DNA of 64,000 bases from Candidatus Butyricicoccus avistercoris (GCA_019113005.1 DXIE01000015.1:1-64000), one strand, 5' to 3'. Shown: positions 45,119-54,714, counted from the stretch's first letter. Numbers and translations are program-made. The notes: generated from the letters alone by a model not told the origin.

Positions 45119-45964
45119 ATGGAATTTTGGGAAAATTATTGGCTGCTTGTCAAAAATGGCTCAATTACAGATATAATAGATATTGCGATAGTCGCTTTTT
45201 TGGTCTATCATCTCATTCGTTTTGTTAAAAATACAAGTGCAGAAAGGCTGCTTAAAGGTGTTGTTATTTTGCTTGCAGCCCAGCTTATAGCTTCAAGAGC
45301 ATATCTAAACACCATTAGCTTTGTACTGGAAAAAACATTCTATTATGGTGTTATCGCACTTTTAATTGTGTTCCAGCCAGAGCTTCGTAGACTGCTTGAG
45401 CAGATTGGTATGGGTCATGTCACAAGACTTCTTGTGCGTCGTGAAAATGGTCAAACAGAAATTGATTATGCAATAACTCAAACTGTGCTTGCATGCGAGT
45501 CTATGAGCTGGTCAAGAACAGGTGCTCTTATGGTCTTTGAAAGAATGGAGCGACTTGGCGAAGTTACAAAAACTGGCACTCGTATAGATGCAGAGCCTTC
45601 TGCTGAACTTATAAAAAACATATTTTATCCTAAATCCCCATTGCATGATGGTGCAATGGTTTTAAGAGATGGCAGAATACATTCAGCAGGTTGTGTGTTG
45701 CCGCTTTCTAAAAATTTAAATTTAAGCCGTGAACTTGGTACAAGACATAGGTCAGCGGTTGGTATGAGTGAGGTTTCTGATGCGGTAATTGTTGTTGTTT
45801 CAGAGGAAACTGGTGCAATTTCTGTGGCTATTGGCGGTATGCTTAAACGTCAGCTTGATTCAGAAACACTCAGAAAAATATTAGAGGCTGAACTTATAAC
45901 AAATACGGTGGATAAAAAGAAGAAGAAAAGCAACTTATTAGCGGGTAGGAAGGATAAAAAATGA
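45119..45964 (+). CDS. cdaA: Diadenylate cyclase CdaA
   Basis: 281 residues: three membrane helices (about 15-95) and a DAC domain with the catalytic motifs LHDGAMV and GTRHRSAVG. It joins two ATP to cyclic di-AMP, the essential signal that controls potassium and osmolyte balance and wall growth. The start at 45119 (MEFWENYW) has AGGTG nine bases upstream; a GTG at 45107 lies within that site. It overlaps cdaR by four bases. glmM, usual as third gene in Firmicutes, is absent here. Confidence 0.95.
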   Translation: MEFWENYWLLVKNGSITDIIDIAIVAFLVYHLIRFVKNTSAERLLKGVVILLAAQLIASRAYLNTISFVLEKTFYYGVIALLIVFQPELRRLLEQIGMGHVTRLLVRRENGQTEIDYAITQTVLACESMSWSRTGALMVFERMERLGEVTKTGTRIDAEPSAELIKNIFYPKSPLHDGAMVLRDGRIHSAGCVLPLSKNLNLSRELGTRHRSAVGMSEVSDAVIVVVSEETGAISVAIGGMLKRQLDSETLRKILEAELITNTVDKKKKKSNLLAGRKDKK

Positions 45965-47199
45965 ATTTCTTAAAAGAACATAATGTCTTTTTGAAAATAT
46001 TATCTTTGCTTATAGCAATTTTCCTATGGTCTTTTGTGCTTTTATCTGAGAATCCTATAAAAACTCAAACATTCTCAAACCAAATAGTGCAAGAAATAGG
46101 AACAGAAGCCTTGGAAGAACGTGGGCTTATGATGGTTAACACCGAACAGGCAAAAATAACCCTAAAAGTCACTGGTACAAGCAGAGATATGGCTAACCTT
46201 ACAGCTTCAGATATTATAGCTCAGGTCGATTTGTCTAATATACAAGAAGCTGGGGTATACTATATTCAACCAGGAATAACTGTGCAAAAAACAATAGAAT
46301 CAGTGTCTTTTCAGCCTAGAAGATTACAAATTACCATAGAAAATGTTATAACTAAAGAAGTTCCTGTAAAGGTTACAACAATGAATACGCTTGGAGAAAA
46401 TCAGTTTATAGATGATTTATCACCAAGTGAGGAAAGTATAGAAATCACTGGTGCAGAAAGCGTTGTAAATACTGTTGATTATGCACTTTTAACTGTGGAT
46501 TTAGAGAATATAACAAAAAATAAAGCTCAAACTTGTAGAGTTGCACTTTATACCGCTGAAGATGCACTTGTTGACTCTGATTTTTTAAAGCCAGAGGTTG
46601 AAACTCTTGATGTTACAGTTGGACTAAATCAAGTCAAGACTGTTCCATTAAGTATAAATGTTGTTTCATCAACTACATTAAGCAAGGACTTAGTTACAGT
46701 TACTATTGCACCTGAACAAATTAGAGTCTATGGTAAAGAAGATGCTCTTAGTCAGTTAAGTTCAATAAACCTTGGTTCAATAAATCTTGCAGATGTTAAT
46801 GCAGATGGTGAAGAACATGCTTTCACAATTAAGTTGCCTGATGGTGTAAAGCTTATGGAGGGAGAACCTAAACAGGCAAGAGTTAAACTCTCTATGAAAG
46901 ATGGTATTTCTAGAACATTAACTGTCACTGATATTAGACTAGAAGATACATCTGGTGAGAAAGATGTGTATTTGGAGAATGCTTCTCTTGATGTCAAAGT
47001 TGAGGGAAAAGCCAATGTGATGGCTAATATTAAGCCAGAAAATCTACATGTTACTGTAAAAGTTGATTCATCGACACTTGAAGCAGGTACACATGATGTA
47101 CCTTGTCAAATTTCATGTGATATAAGCGGAGTTAAAATATTAAATGAAAACCCAACAATTAAAGTTATTGTTATGCAAAAAGAGGAGGTGGGAAGTTGA
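45961..47199 (+). CDS. cdaR: CdaR-like protein with YbbR domains
   Basis: 412 residues: one N-terminal membrane segment (VFLKILSLLIAIFLWSFVLLS), then about four extracellular YbbR-type beta domains (repeats of strand patterns such as LMMVNTEQAKITLKVTGTSRDM and VKTVPLSINVVSSTTLSKDLV). CdaR binds CdaA and modulates cyclic di-AMP synthesis. Its ATG overlaps the cdaA stop (ATGA). Its own stop overlaps the next gene's TTG start. Confidence 0.92.
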   Translation: MNFLKEHNVFLKILSLLIAIFLWSFVLLSENPIKTQTFSNQIVQEIGTEALEERGLMMVNTEQAKITLKVTGTSRDMANLTASDIIAQVDLSNIQEAGVYYIQPGITVQKTIESVSFQPRRLQITIENVITKEVPVKVTTMNTLGENQFIDDLSPSEESIEITGAESVVNTVDYALLTVDLENITKNKAQTCRVALYTAEDALVDSDFLKPEVETLDVTVGLNQVKTVPLSINVVSSTTLSKDLVTVTIAPEQIRVYGKEDALSQLSSINLGSINLADVNADGEEHAFTIKLPDGVKLMEGEPKQARVKLSMKDGISRTLTVTDIRLEDTSGEKDVYLENASLDVKVEGKANVMANIKPENLHVTVKVDSSTLEAGTHDVPCQISCDISGVKILNENPTIKVIVMQKEEVGS

Positions 47200-48782
47200 G
47201 TATTTATGTATCGGGTATTCGTTTGCCATTTGATGAGCCAGAATACTTAGCAATAGATGAAGCTTATAAAAAAACCAAGCTTTCACATATAAATGTACCA
47301 AATGCTTTTATTTATCGTGTGTCAATAGATGCAAGACGTGGTAAAATATCTAAGGTTTACACTGTAATTCTTGATGGTGTTCAAAACGAGCAGAAAATTG
47401 TAGAAAAGCTAAATGATTCTAACATTAGATATCGCAAGATAGAACCATTTGAGCCTATACTCGGTAAAAAGAAACTGGAGAATAGACCTGTTGTAATAGG
47501 TTTTGGCCCAGCTGGTTTATTTGCTGCATATATTCTTGCAAAATACGGTTATAAACCTATTGTAATTGAACGTGGCGATAAAATAGCCCAAAGAGATAAA
47601 AAAGTGGAGAGCTTTTGCAACGGCGGTACGCTTGATACAAATTCAAATATCCAGTTTGGTGAGGGCGGTGCAGGAACATATTCCGATGGCAAACTTACAA
47701 CAAGAATAAATGACACTAGATGCGATGAGGTTTTAAAAATTCTTGTTAAATTTGGTGCTCCTAAGGAAATTTGCACTCAAGCTAAACCGCATATAGGTAC
47801 TGATATACTTAAAAATGTTGTTTGTGCTATGCGTGACGAGATTATACGCCTAGGTGGTCAGGTTTATTTTAGAACTGCACTTACAGGTATTAAGGTTTCA
47901 AATGGAAATTTAGTGGCTATTAAGACTGAAAGCGGAGAAATTCCATGTGAGCAAGCAATCCTTGCTATCGGTCACAGTGCCAGAGATACATTTGAAATGT
48001 TATATAAAGAGGGTATACAGCTTGAGCCTAAGCCTTCTTCTGTGGGTGTGCGTATTGAGCATTTACAGCAAAAAATAAATAATGCACTATATGGCAATTT
48101 GACTGATAAGTTTAATTTACCTCCAGCTGAGTATAATTTATCACATAGAGAGCAAGGCAGAGCTTGTTATTCTTTCTGTATGTGCCCAGGGGGACAGGTT
48201 GTAGCTGCTCAAAGCGAAGAAAACACCGTTGTGACAAATGGTATGAGCTATCATGCAAGAAATGGACTAAATGCTAACTCTGCACTTGCGGTAAGCGTTG
48301 ACCCATCAGATTTTTATAATGGCACTCCGCTTGGTGGTGTAGAGTTTCAAAGAAAAATCGAAAAAGCAGCATTTATGGCAACTGGTGGTTATAAAGCACC
48401 TTGTCAAAAGGTTGGAGATTTTCTTGAAGATAAAAGAAGTAAAAACTGTGGTGAGGTTAAACCAACTTATCCAATCGGTGTGGAATATGGCAGTATAGCT
48501 GATTGTCTGCCTGAATTTGTTGTAAATCAGCTTAAATTAGGGCTTGGTGCATTTGGTAAGAAAATTCGTGGATTTGATGATAAAAATGCACTGCTTACCG
48601 CACCAGAAACCCGCACATCTTCTCCTGTGCGTATTAGCCGTGGTGAAAACCTTTACAGCCTTACAGCAAATGGACTTATACCAACTGGTGAGGGTGCAGG
48701 CTATGCAGGCGGTATTATGTCCGCTGCGGTAGATGGTATTCGTGCTGCAAGCTGTATTTTAGAGCAATATGCAGCAGATTGA
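47196..48782 (+). CDS. FAD-dependent oxidoreductase (uncharacterised flavoprotein, BaiN/HI0933-unrelated long type)
   Basis: 528 residues. A distinct N-terminal domain of about 95 residues (SGIRLPFDEPEYLAIDEAYKKTKLSHINV) precedes a Rossmann FAD site (PVVIGFGPAGLFAAYILAKYG) and a GG motif (ERGDKIAQRDKKVESF). The characteristic GTLDTNSNIQFGEGGAGTYSDGKLTTR stretch and the C-terminal FAD motif (PTGEGAGYAGGIMSAAVDGIRAA) follow. This is a widespread bacterial family of unknown substrate. The start is TTG at 47196, supported by AGAGGAGG seven bases upstream and overlapping the cdaR stop. Confidence 0.85.
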   Translation: MSIYVSGIRLPFDEPEYLAIDEAYKKTKLSHINVPNAFIYRVSIDARRGKISKVYTVILDGVQNEQKIVEKLNDSNIRYRKIEPFEPILGKKKLENRPVVIGFGPAGLFAAYILAKYGYKPIVIERGDKIAQRDKKVESFCNGGTLDTNSNIQFGEGGAGTYSDGKLTTRINDTRCDEVLKILVKFGAPKEICTQAKPHIGTDILKNVVCAMRDEIIRLGGQVYFRTALTGIKVSNGNLVAIKTESGEIPCEQAILAIGHSARDTFEMLYKEGIQLEPKPSSVGVRIEHLQQKINNALYGNLTDKFNLPPAEYNLSHREQGRACYSFCMCPGGQVVAAQSEENTVVTNGMSYHARNGLNANSALAVSVDPSDFYNGTPLGGVEFQRKIEKAAFMATGGYKAPCQKVGDFLEDKRSKNCGEVKPTYPIGVEYGSIADCLPEFVVNQLKLGLGAFGKKIRGFDDKNALLTAPETRTSSPVRISRGENLYSLTANGLIPTGEGAGYAGGIMSAAVDGIRAASCILEQYAAD

Positions 48783-48798
48783 GAAAGGGATTTAAACA

Positions 48799-49209
48799 AT
48801 GATTCAAAAGGCTTTAGTTAAGAAAATTTTAGATAATACACACGCTGAAATTGAAGTGCAGCGTCAAAGTGCTTGTGGTCATGACTGTGCAAGCTGTGGC
48901 GGTTGTGGTGCACCTCAAGAGCGTATAAAAGCAGTTGCAATAAACAAAGTTCAAGCTGAGGTGGGTGATATTGTAACCATTGAGGGCGAAAACAAACAAA
49001 TTCTTCGTATGGCTGCAATAGTTTATACCATGCCTATTGTTATGTTTTTTGTGTTTGTTATCATTGCAAGCCTTGCAGGAGCGAAAGAGGGCATTGCAAC
49101 TGGTATCGGCTGTATAGGCATTGTAATAGGTATTGCTTTTTCTGTGCTTTATAATAAAAAAGTTAAAAAAGAAGGTAAAACTTTTTTCACAATTATTAAA
49201 AAAGGTTAA
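48799..49209 (+). CDS. RseC/MucC-family membrane protein (SoxR-reducing system type)
   Basis: 136 residues. A cytoplasmic N-terminal part has the cysteine cluster CGHDCASCGGCG (four to five cysteines, likely Fe-S), followed by two membrane segments (about 75-93 and 97-115) and a basic tail. This matches RseC. RseC homologues work with Rnf-type complexes in redox maintenance; none is in this window. It follows the flavoprotein by 16 bases, so the two may act in one redox pathway (inference). A terminator lies about 100 bases on. Confidence 0.88.
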   Translation: MIQKALVKKILDNTHAEIEVQRQSACGHDCASCGGCGAPQERIKAVAINKVQAEVGDIVTIEGENKQILRMAAIVYTMPIVMFFVFVIIASLAGAKEGIATGIGCIGIVIGIAFSVLYNKKVKKEGKTFFTIIKKG

Positions 49210-49312
49210 AATTTAAAATTTAGACACAAAATATACTTTTAAGTAAATTATAAACTAAAAATTAAAAATACTTATATATATCTTAGCAGTTAATATATAA
49301 AATGAAATAATT

Positions 49313-49350
49313 CTGCCTGTATATGCTTTTGCAGGCAGTCTTGTTTTTTT
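49313..49350 (+). terminator. Rho-independent terminator after the RseC-like gene
   Basis: A 7-bp stem (CTGCCTG with CAGGCAG), a 12-base loop and a tract of seven T. Confidence 0.75.
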
Positions 49351-49384
49351 CTTAAAAATCTTGTAAAATGGAGTGAATACTCAA

Positions 49385-50272
49385 ATGTTTGGTTTTATAC
49401 GTCCAGTAAAGCCCGAACTTAAAGTGCGTGAAGTAGAACGGTTTAAACAGGTTTATTGTGGCTTATGTCATGCAATAAAAGAAAAGTATGGGAATTTTCA
49501 TACCATGTTTTTAAGCTATGATATGACTTTTATGGCTTTACTTCTAAGCAGTTTAGAAGAAGATGAGCCAAGTGTAACTTATAAAAGATGTGTGGCAAGT
49601 CCGATAATAAAAAAACCAAGCTGCACTATGGACAGTGGTATAGAACATACTGCGAATTTAAGCGTACTTTTAAATTATCATAAACTGAACGATACTATAA
49701 TGGACGAGAAAACTGTAAAACGCTCGGCGGCGAGAGTTTTAAAGGTAATGGCAAAGCCTGCATATAAAAAGGCTAGCATTGAAAATCCAAAAGCAGACCA
49801 AATAATGCGTAAATGCCTTTATGAATTAAGTGAAATTGAAAAAGCTAACACGGCTTCACTTGACAAACCAGCAGATGCTTTTGCAAGACTTATGACATGT
49901 GCAGTCAAGGACAATTATTCTGATTACACAAAGAGAGTTTTAAAACAGCTTTTTTATCACACTGGCAGATGGGTTTATTTAATAGATGCTTGTGCAGATT
50001 TAAAAGATGATTTAAAAGCTGGGTTATATAATCCAGTGGCGTTAAGATTTGGGCTTAATGAGCCTGATTTATCAAAGGTAAGAGAACCTCTTGAGATAAC
50101 GCTTGAGAGGTCACTCATAGATATTTATAATGCATTTCAGCTGCTCGATATCAAAAGAGATTACGAGCTGATGGAAAATATAATTTGTCTTGGCATGCCG
50201 ATGGTGACTCGGCAGGTACTGGACGGAACTTATCAATCGAACGGAGGACAAAACAGGCATGGATCCTTATAA
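49385..50272 (+). CDS. DUF5685-family protein
   Basis: 295 residues, mostly helical, no signal peptide. The N-terminus MFGFIRPVKPELKVREVERFKQVYCGLCHAIKEKYG with its YCGLC motif, plus later cysteines (YKRCVAS, KKPSCTM) and a DxxxDLxxDL helix, matches DUF5685, a Clostridia family of unknown function. The start at 49385 has GGAG eleven bases upstream; the GTG at 49373 lies inside it. The end overlaps the J-domain gene by 14 bases, so the two are coupled. Clustered cysteines suggest metal binding. Confidence 0.8.
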   Translation: MFGFIRPVKPELKVREVERFKQVYCGLCHAIKEKYGNFHTMFLSYDMTFMALLLSSLEEDEPSVTYKRCVASPIIKKPSCTMDSGIEHTANLSVLLNYHKLNDTIMDEKTVKRSAARVLKVMAKPAYKKASIENPKADQIMRKCLYELSEIEKANTASLDKPADAFARLMTCAVKDNYSDYTKRVLKQLFYHTGRWVYLIDACADLKDDLKAGLYNPVALRFGLNEPDLSKVREPLEITLERSLIDIYNAFQLLDIKRDYELMENIICLGMPMVTRQVLDGTYQSNGGQNRHGSL

Positions 50273-50876
50273 AGTGCTTGGCGTAACCCCACAAACAAGT
50301 GACGATGATGTCAAGCGTGCATATCGTGAGCTTGCCAGAAAATTTCATCCGGATAATTATGTGGGAAACCCGCTTGCAGACCTTGCGGAAACACGCATGA
50401 AGGAAATAAATGAAGCGTATGATATGATTATGAATGCTCGTGCTTCGGGTGGTAGTGCAGGTAGCTCTGCAAACCAAGGTTCGAGTTACAGCAGCAGTCA
50501 AAATGGTTCTTATAGTAGCTATGGCAGCACAAACGGTGGCATATATACTCAGGTTAGAGATGCTATAAATAAGGGCAATATCGCTCTTGCAGAGGAGCTT
50601 TTAAATAGAGAACCTACCAGAACTGCTGAATGGCATTTCCTTAAAGGAACAGTTTTCTATCGCAAAGGCTGGTATGATGAGGCTAGAATGTATTATATGA
50701 AAGCTTGTGATATGGAGCCTAATAATCAGGAATATAGAAATGCACTTAATATGCTTAATATGGGTGCTGGTTATGGTGGTTATCGCCCTATGACATCTAT
50801 GAGTATGTGCGATTGCTGTACTACAATGATGTGTATGAACTGTTGTTGTAATGGCTGTTGTGGAGGCGGTTGCTAA
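50259..50876 (+). CDS. J-domain protein with TPR-like segment and cysteine-rich tail
   Basis: 205 residues. An N-terminal J domain (DPYKVLGVTPQTSDDDVKRAYRELARKFHPDNY, with the HPD motif) is followed by a Ser/Gly/Tyr-rich linker (about 75-105) and a TPR-like pair of helices (IALAEELLNREPTRTAEWHFLKGTVFYRKGWYDEARMYYMKACDMEPNN). The last 25 residues contain ten cysteines (CDCC, CMNCCC, GCC, GGGC). The J domain would recruit DnaK; the tail probably binds metal or anchors the protein. It is sandwiched between DUF5685 (overlap) and a small membrane protein (start right after the stop). Confidence 0.88.
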   Translation: MDPYKVLGVTPQTSDDDVKRAYRELARKFHPDNYVGNPLADLAETRMKEINEAYDMIMNARASGGSAGSSANQGSSYSSSQNGSYSSYGSTNGGIYTQVRDAINKGNIALAEELLNREPTRTAEWHFLKGTVFYRKGWYDEARMYYMKACDMEPNNQEYRNALNMLNMGAGYGGYRPMTSMSMCDCCTTMMCMNCCCNGCCGGGC

Positions 50877-51386
50877 ATGAAAAGTTCGGCACAGATTGCA
50901 TATGAGGGACTTTTAACAGCACTTTCAGTGGTGCTATTATGGCTTGCAGCAGCTGTGCCAGCAATCGGTTTTGGTGGCTGTATTTGTGCAGGCGTTTTAC
51001 CCGCTGTTATGTTATCAAAAAGAAAGGTAAGAGCAGGGGCTATTATTTATACTTCAACTATGGTTTTAGCTTTTATTTTATTGCCTAATAAAAGATATGC
51101 TGTGGCTTACGCTTTGTTTTTTGGTATTTATCCATTTATTAAATATGCAATAGAAAGACTTAATAATTTGCCGCTTGAATGGGTTTGTAAACTTATTTAT
51201 GGGGCTATTACACTTGTAATTTTATATTTTATTATAAAATTAGGTTTTTTTATGCTTGGTGGTAGATTGTCAAATCAGCCTATTTTTATACTTGTAGCCT
51301 TATTTTTTATGGCATTTATCTTTTATGATATTGCTTTTTCCAAAATAATTGCCTTATTTAATGTATTTTTTAGATATGTAAAATAG
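50877..51386 (+). CDS. Small membrane protein of unknown function
   Basis: 169 residues with about five membrane segments. The N-terminus (QIAYEGLLTALSVVLLWLAAAVPAIGFGGCICAGVLPAVML) recalls small ECF-like or DUF2232-like membrane proteins, but I cannot name the family. Its ATG begins right after the stop of the J-domain gene, so they are co-transcribed. The function is unknown; the tight link to DUF5685 and the J-domain gene is the only clue. Confidence 0.78.
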   Translation: MKSSAQIAYEGLLTALSVVLLWLAAAVPAIGFGGCICAGVLPAVMLSKRKVRAGAIIYTSTMVLAFILLPNKRYAVAYALFFGIYPFIKYAIERLNNLPLEWVCKLIYGAITLVILYFIIKLGFFMLGGRLSNQPIFILVALFFMAFIFYDIAFSKIIALFNVFFRYVK

Positions 51387-51409
51387 GGGTGAAAGGGATT
51401 GATTTACAA

Positions 51410-52285
51410 ATGAAAAGCATGACTGGTTATGGCAGAGCAAGGGAAGCATCAAATGAGAGAGAGATTGTTGTTGAACTTCGTGCTGTAAATCATCGTTATT
51501 TAGACGTAAATGTAAAAGCTCCTCGTGGATATGGTTTCTTAGAGGAAGCTATAAAAAAACTTGCAGCTAGTAAAATTTCAAGAGGTAAGGTTGATGTTTA
51601 TATAAGCGTTACTGACTTAGCTGCTCAAGAAACCACTATAACACTAAACCATGAGCTTGCACAGAGCTATTTTGATGCACTCGTTGAGCTTAGAGATGCA
51701 CTCCATTTGCATGACGACATAAGCGTAATGAGTATTGCTAAAATGCCTGATGTGCTTGTAAGTCAGCGTGTTGAGGTTGATGCAGATGCACTTACTGCCA
51801 GTGTAAGTGAGGTTTTTAATGAGGCTGTTAAACTGTTTGATGAGATGCGTCAAATCGAGGGCGAAAAACTTGCTGATGATATTAGAAATCGCATGAATAC
51901 AATAAAGGAAGTTGTAGAGCAGGTTGAAATTCGCTCTCCAGAACGTGTTACAGCTTATCGTGAAAAGCTAGAAAAACGCATGAATGAAATTTTAGCCGAT
52001 TCTACTGTTGATGAGCAGAGAATACTAACAGAAGCAGCTATTTTTGCTGATAAAACCGCTGTTGATGAGGAAACTGTTAGACTTAGAAGCCATTTAGACC
52101 AGCTTGATAATATGCTTAAGGATTCTAACCCTGTTGGCAGAAAGCTTGATTTTCTCGTGCAGGAAATGAACAGAGAAGCTAATACCATTGGCTCTAAGGC
52201 AAATGACAGCATTTTGGCAAATTATGTGATTGCACTAAAGGCTGAAATTGAAAAAATCCGTGAGCAAATTCAAAATATTGAATAA
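51410..52285 (+). CDS. yicC: YicC/YloC-family endoribonuclease
   Basis: 291 residues. The start [10 protein letters not shown] matches the conserved N-terminus of the family, so 51410 is used rather than upstream GTG or TTG codons. The N-terminal YicC domain ([21 protein letters not shown]) and the C-terminal DUF1732 domain ([18 protein letters not shown] ... [24 protein letters not shown]) are intact. YicC proteins are endoribonucleases acting on small RNAs. First gene of the conserved block that continues to prkC. Confidence 0.94.
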   Translation: MKSMTGYGRAREASNEREIVVELRAVNHRYLDVNVKAPRGYGFLEEAIKKLAASKISRGKVDVYISVTDLAAQETTITLNHELAQSYFDALVELRDALHLHDDISVMSIAKMPDVLVSQRVEVDADALTASVSEVFNEAVKLFDEMRQIEGEKLADDIRNRMNTIKEVVEQVEIRSPERVTAYREKLEKRMNEILADSTVDEQRILTEAAIFADKTAVDEETVRLRSHLDQLDNMLKDSNPVGRKLDFLVQEMNREANTIGSKANDSILANYVIALKAEIEKIREQIQNIE

Positions 52286-52308
52286 AAAATTTAAAATGGA
52301 GTGATATG

Positions 52309-52566
52309 ATGAAACTTATCAATATTGGTTTTGGTAATATGGTATCGGCAAACAGACTTATAGCCATTGTAAGCCCAGAATCCGCTCCAATTAAGCGTAT
52401 AATTCAGGAAGCTAGAGACAGGGGTATGCTTATAGATGCAAGCTATGGCAGGCGTACCCGTGCAGTATTAATAACAGATAGTGACCATGTTATTTTATCT
52501 GCTATTCAGCCAGAAACCATAGCGGGAAGAACAGAAAACTTAGAGGGTGAGGACAGAAATGAATAA
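52309..52566 (+). CDS. remA: RemA-family DNA-binding regulator (DUF370)
   Basis: 85 residues: [39 protein letters not shown] ... [34 protein letters not shown], near-textbook RemA. In Bacillus it forms ring-like oligomers that bind DNA to switch on matrix genes; in other Firmicutes it sits in this same cluster with unknown targets. The second of two adjacent ATGs (52309) is seven bases after GGAG and is preferred. It overlaps gmk by eight bases. Confidence 0.95.
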   Translation: MKLINIGFGNMVSANRLIAIVSPESAPIKRIIQEARDRGMLIDASYGRRTRAVLITDSDHVILSAIQPETIAGRTENLEGEDRNE

Positions 52567-53137
52567 AAATGGAAAGCTATATGTATTTACAGGCCCATCA
52601 GGTACAGGAAAGGGCACTATTTTAAGTCAGGTACTTAAACAAGATGCAAGATTATTTCTGTCCGTATCTGCAACAACAAGAGCTCCAAGAGAAGGTGAAA
52701 TCCATGGTGGACATTACTACTTTCTGGACAAGCAAACTTTTGAGGATAAAATAAACAAAGGTGAGTTTTTAGAGTATGCTCAGTATGTTGGAAATTATTA
52801 TGGCACACTTGAAGAGCCTGTCAATGAGCAGCTTAAAAATGGAAATGATGTTATACTTGAAATAGAAGTTCAAGGTGCGATGCAGATACATGAAAAACGT
52901 CCAGATGCTGTTATGATTTTTGTAGCTCCGCCATCTATTGAGGAGCTTGAAAGACGTCTTGTAGGTCGTGGAACAGAAAATCCTGAAAAAGTTGCAGCTC
53001 GTATGAAAACAGCTGAGGAAGAACTTAAACAGGCTGATAAATTTGATTATATTATTGTAAATGATGATTTGGACTGTGCAATAGCTGATTTGCTCGCCAT
53101 TTTACGAGCAGAACGTTGCAGAAATTCCAAACTATAA
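52559..53137 (+). CDS. gmk: Guanylate kinase
   Basis: 192 residues. P-loop [16 protein letters not shown]-binding stretch [22 protein letters not shown], and the lid ([20 protein letters not shown]). It makes GDP from GMP and ATP. The start at 52559 has GAGGGTGAGG upstream; the GTG at 52547 is in that site. The start lies within the end of remA, a common arrangement for this pair. Confidence 0.96.
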   Translation: MNKNGKLYVFTGPSGTGKGTILSQVLKQDARLFLSVSATTRAPREGEIHGGHYYFLDKQTFEDKINKGEFLEYAQYVGNYYGTLEEPVNEQLKNGNDVILEIEVQGAMQIHEKRPDAVMIFVAPPSIEELERRLVGRGTENPEKVAARMKTAEEELKQADKFDYIIVNDDLDCAIADLLAILRAERCRNSKL

Positions 53138-53165
53138 AATAAACTTAGTAAAGAGGTAAGAAAAT

Positions 53166-53501
53166 ATGTTAAAACCATCAATGAATGAACTTATGAAAAA
53201 AGTAGGTAATCGTTATCTGTTAGTTAACCTTGCAGCTCAAAGAGCAAGAGATATTGCTGAGGAGGCTGAACAAGCTGGTGAGCCTTTAGACGATAAGGCT
53301 GTAAAATTAGCACTTGATGAAATCGCTGCTGGTACTATCGTTTATAAGGCTGGTGCTAAAATTACAACACCAGATATCCCTATGATTCGTGAAATGGGTA
53401 CTCTTGATTTTGATGATGATGAGGACGTTGAGGAAATCGACCTTGATGAAGAAGGCATAGACGAAGATGATGAAGACGATATGGACGAGGTCGATGAATA
53501 A
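53166..53501 (+). CDS. rpoZ: RNA polymerase omega subunit with long acidic tail
   Basis: 111 residues. The core (MLKPSMNELMKKVGNRYLLVNLAAQRARDIA ... KAVKLALDEIAAGTI) is standard omega. From about residue 78 the tail is almost entirely Asp/Glu (TLDFDDDEDVEEIDLDEEGIDEDDEDD), longer than in most omegas. Omega aids assembly of beta-prime. Its stop overlaps the coaBC start by one base. Confidence 0.94.
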   Translation: MLKPSMNELMKKVGNRYLLVNLAAQRARDIAEEAEQAGEPLDDKAVKLALDEIAAGTIVYKAGAKITTPDIPMIREMGTLDFDDDEDVEEIDLDEEGIDEDDEDDMDEVDE

Positions 53502-54709
53502 TGTCTGCTCTTTCGGGAAAGTCGGTTGTATTATGTGTAACAGGTGGTATAGCTGCTTATAAAGCAGCTGATATCATCTCAAGACTGCGTAAAAAAGGTG
53601 CAAATGTTTTTGTTATTATGACAAAATCTGCAACCGAGTTTATAACTCCGCTTACACTTGAAGTTTTATCTGGAAATCGAGTGGTAACAGATATGTTTTC
53701 CCGTGATTTTACTTGGGAAGTTGAACATATTTCACTTGCAAAGCGTGCAGACGTATTTGTTATTGCACCTGCAACCGCTAATGTTATAGGTAAGGCTGCT
53801 CATGGTATAGCTGATGATATGGTAACAACCACTCTTATGGCTACAAAAGCTCCTATGGTTATTGCTCCTGCTATGAATACTGGTATGTATGAAAACCCAG
53901 TAGTGCAAGAGAATATAACTATACTTGAAAATCGTGGGGTTAGATTTGTACAGCCTGCAAGTGGTAGACTGGCTTGTGGTGACAGCGGAAAAGGTAAGCT
54001 TGCAGAGCCAGAAACTATTGTAAATGAAATCTGTGCTGCGGCTATGAAACAAGATTTAAAGGGTAAAACAATTCTTGTAACTGCTGGCCCTACAAGAGAG
54101 GCAATAGACCCTGTGCGTTTTATCTCCAATCACTCAACTGGTAAAATGGGTTATGCTATCGCTCAAAATGCTAGTATGCGTGGTGCTAAGGTTATTTTAG
54201 TGTCTGGTCCAGTAGCTCTTGAAACACCTTATGGTGTAGAGCGTGTAAATGTTTCATCAGCTAGAGATATGCATGATGCAGTTATTTCTAGACTAGATAA
54301 AGTCGATTGGGTTATAAAATCGGCAGCTGTTGGCGATTACCGCCCTGAAACAACTGCTGATGAAAAAATCAAAAAGAAAGACGATGATATGTCTATAAGC
54401 CTTGTAAGAAATCCAGATATTCTTGCAGAAATCGGCAGTAAAAAGCAAAATCATCAACTGGTTTGTGGTTTTTCTATGGAAACTCAGGATTTACTTAACA
54501 ATTCAAGAGCAAAACTTCAAAAGAAAAACTGTGATATGCTTGTTGCAAATAATCTCAAAACCGAAGGTGCAGGTTTTGCACATGATACAAATGTTGCAAC
54601 TCTACTTTATCGTGATGGCACACATGAACCACTAAGCCTTATGCAAAAAGATGATTTAGCAAGCATTGTGCTTGACAGATTATTAAAGCTGTCAGAGCAA
54701 AAGGACTAA
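53501..54709 (+). CDS. coaBC: Bifunctional phosphopantothenoylcysteine decarboxylase/phosphopantothenate-cysteine ligase
   Basis: 402 residues. The N-terminal flavoprotein CoaC half (GKSVVLCVTGGIAAYKAADIISRLRKKGA, active His in VEHISLAKRAD, PAMNTGMYENP, and SGRLACGDSGKG) is followed by the CoaB half from about residue 188 (GKTILVTAGPTREAIDPVRFISNHSTGKMG). It catalyses two successive steps of CoA synthesis. Confidence 0.96.
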   Translation: MSALSGKSVVLCVTGGIAAYKAADIISRLRKKGANVFVIMTKSATEFITPLTLEVLSGNRVVTDMFSRDFTWEVEHISLAKRADVFVIAPATANVIGKAAHGIADDMVTTTLMATKAPMVIAPAMNTGMYENPVVQENITILENRGVRFVQPASGRLACGDSGKGKLAEPETIVNEICAAAMKQDLKGKTILVTAGPTREAIDPVRFISNHSTGKMGYAIAQNASMRGAKVILVSGPVALETPYGVERVNVSSARDMHDAVISRLDKVDWVIKSAAVGDYRPETTADEKIKKKDDDMSISLVRNPDILAEIGSKKQNHQLVCGFSMETQDLLNNSRAKLQKKNCDMLVANNLKTEGAGFAHDTNVATLLYRDGTHEPLSLMQKDDLASIVLDRLLKLSEQKD

Positions 54710-54714
54710 TAAAA

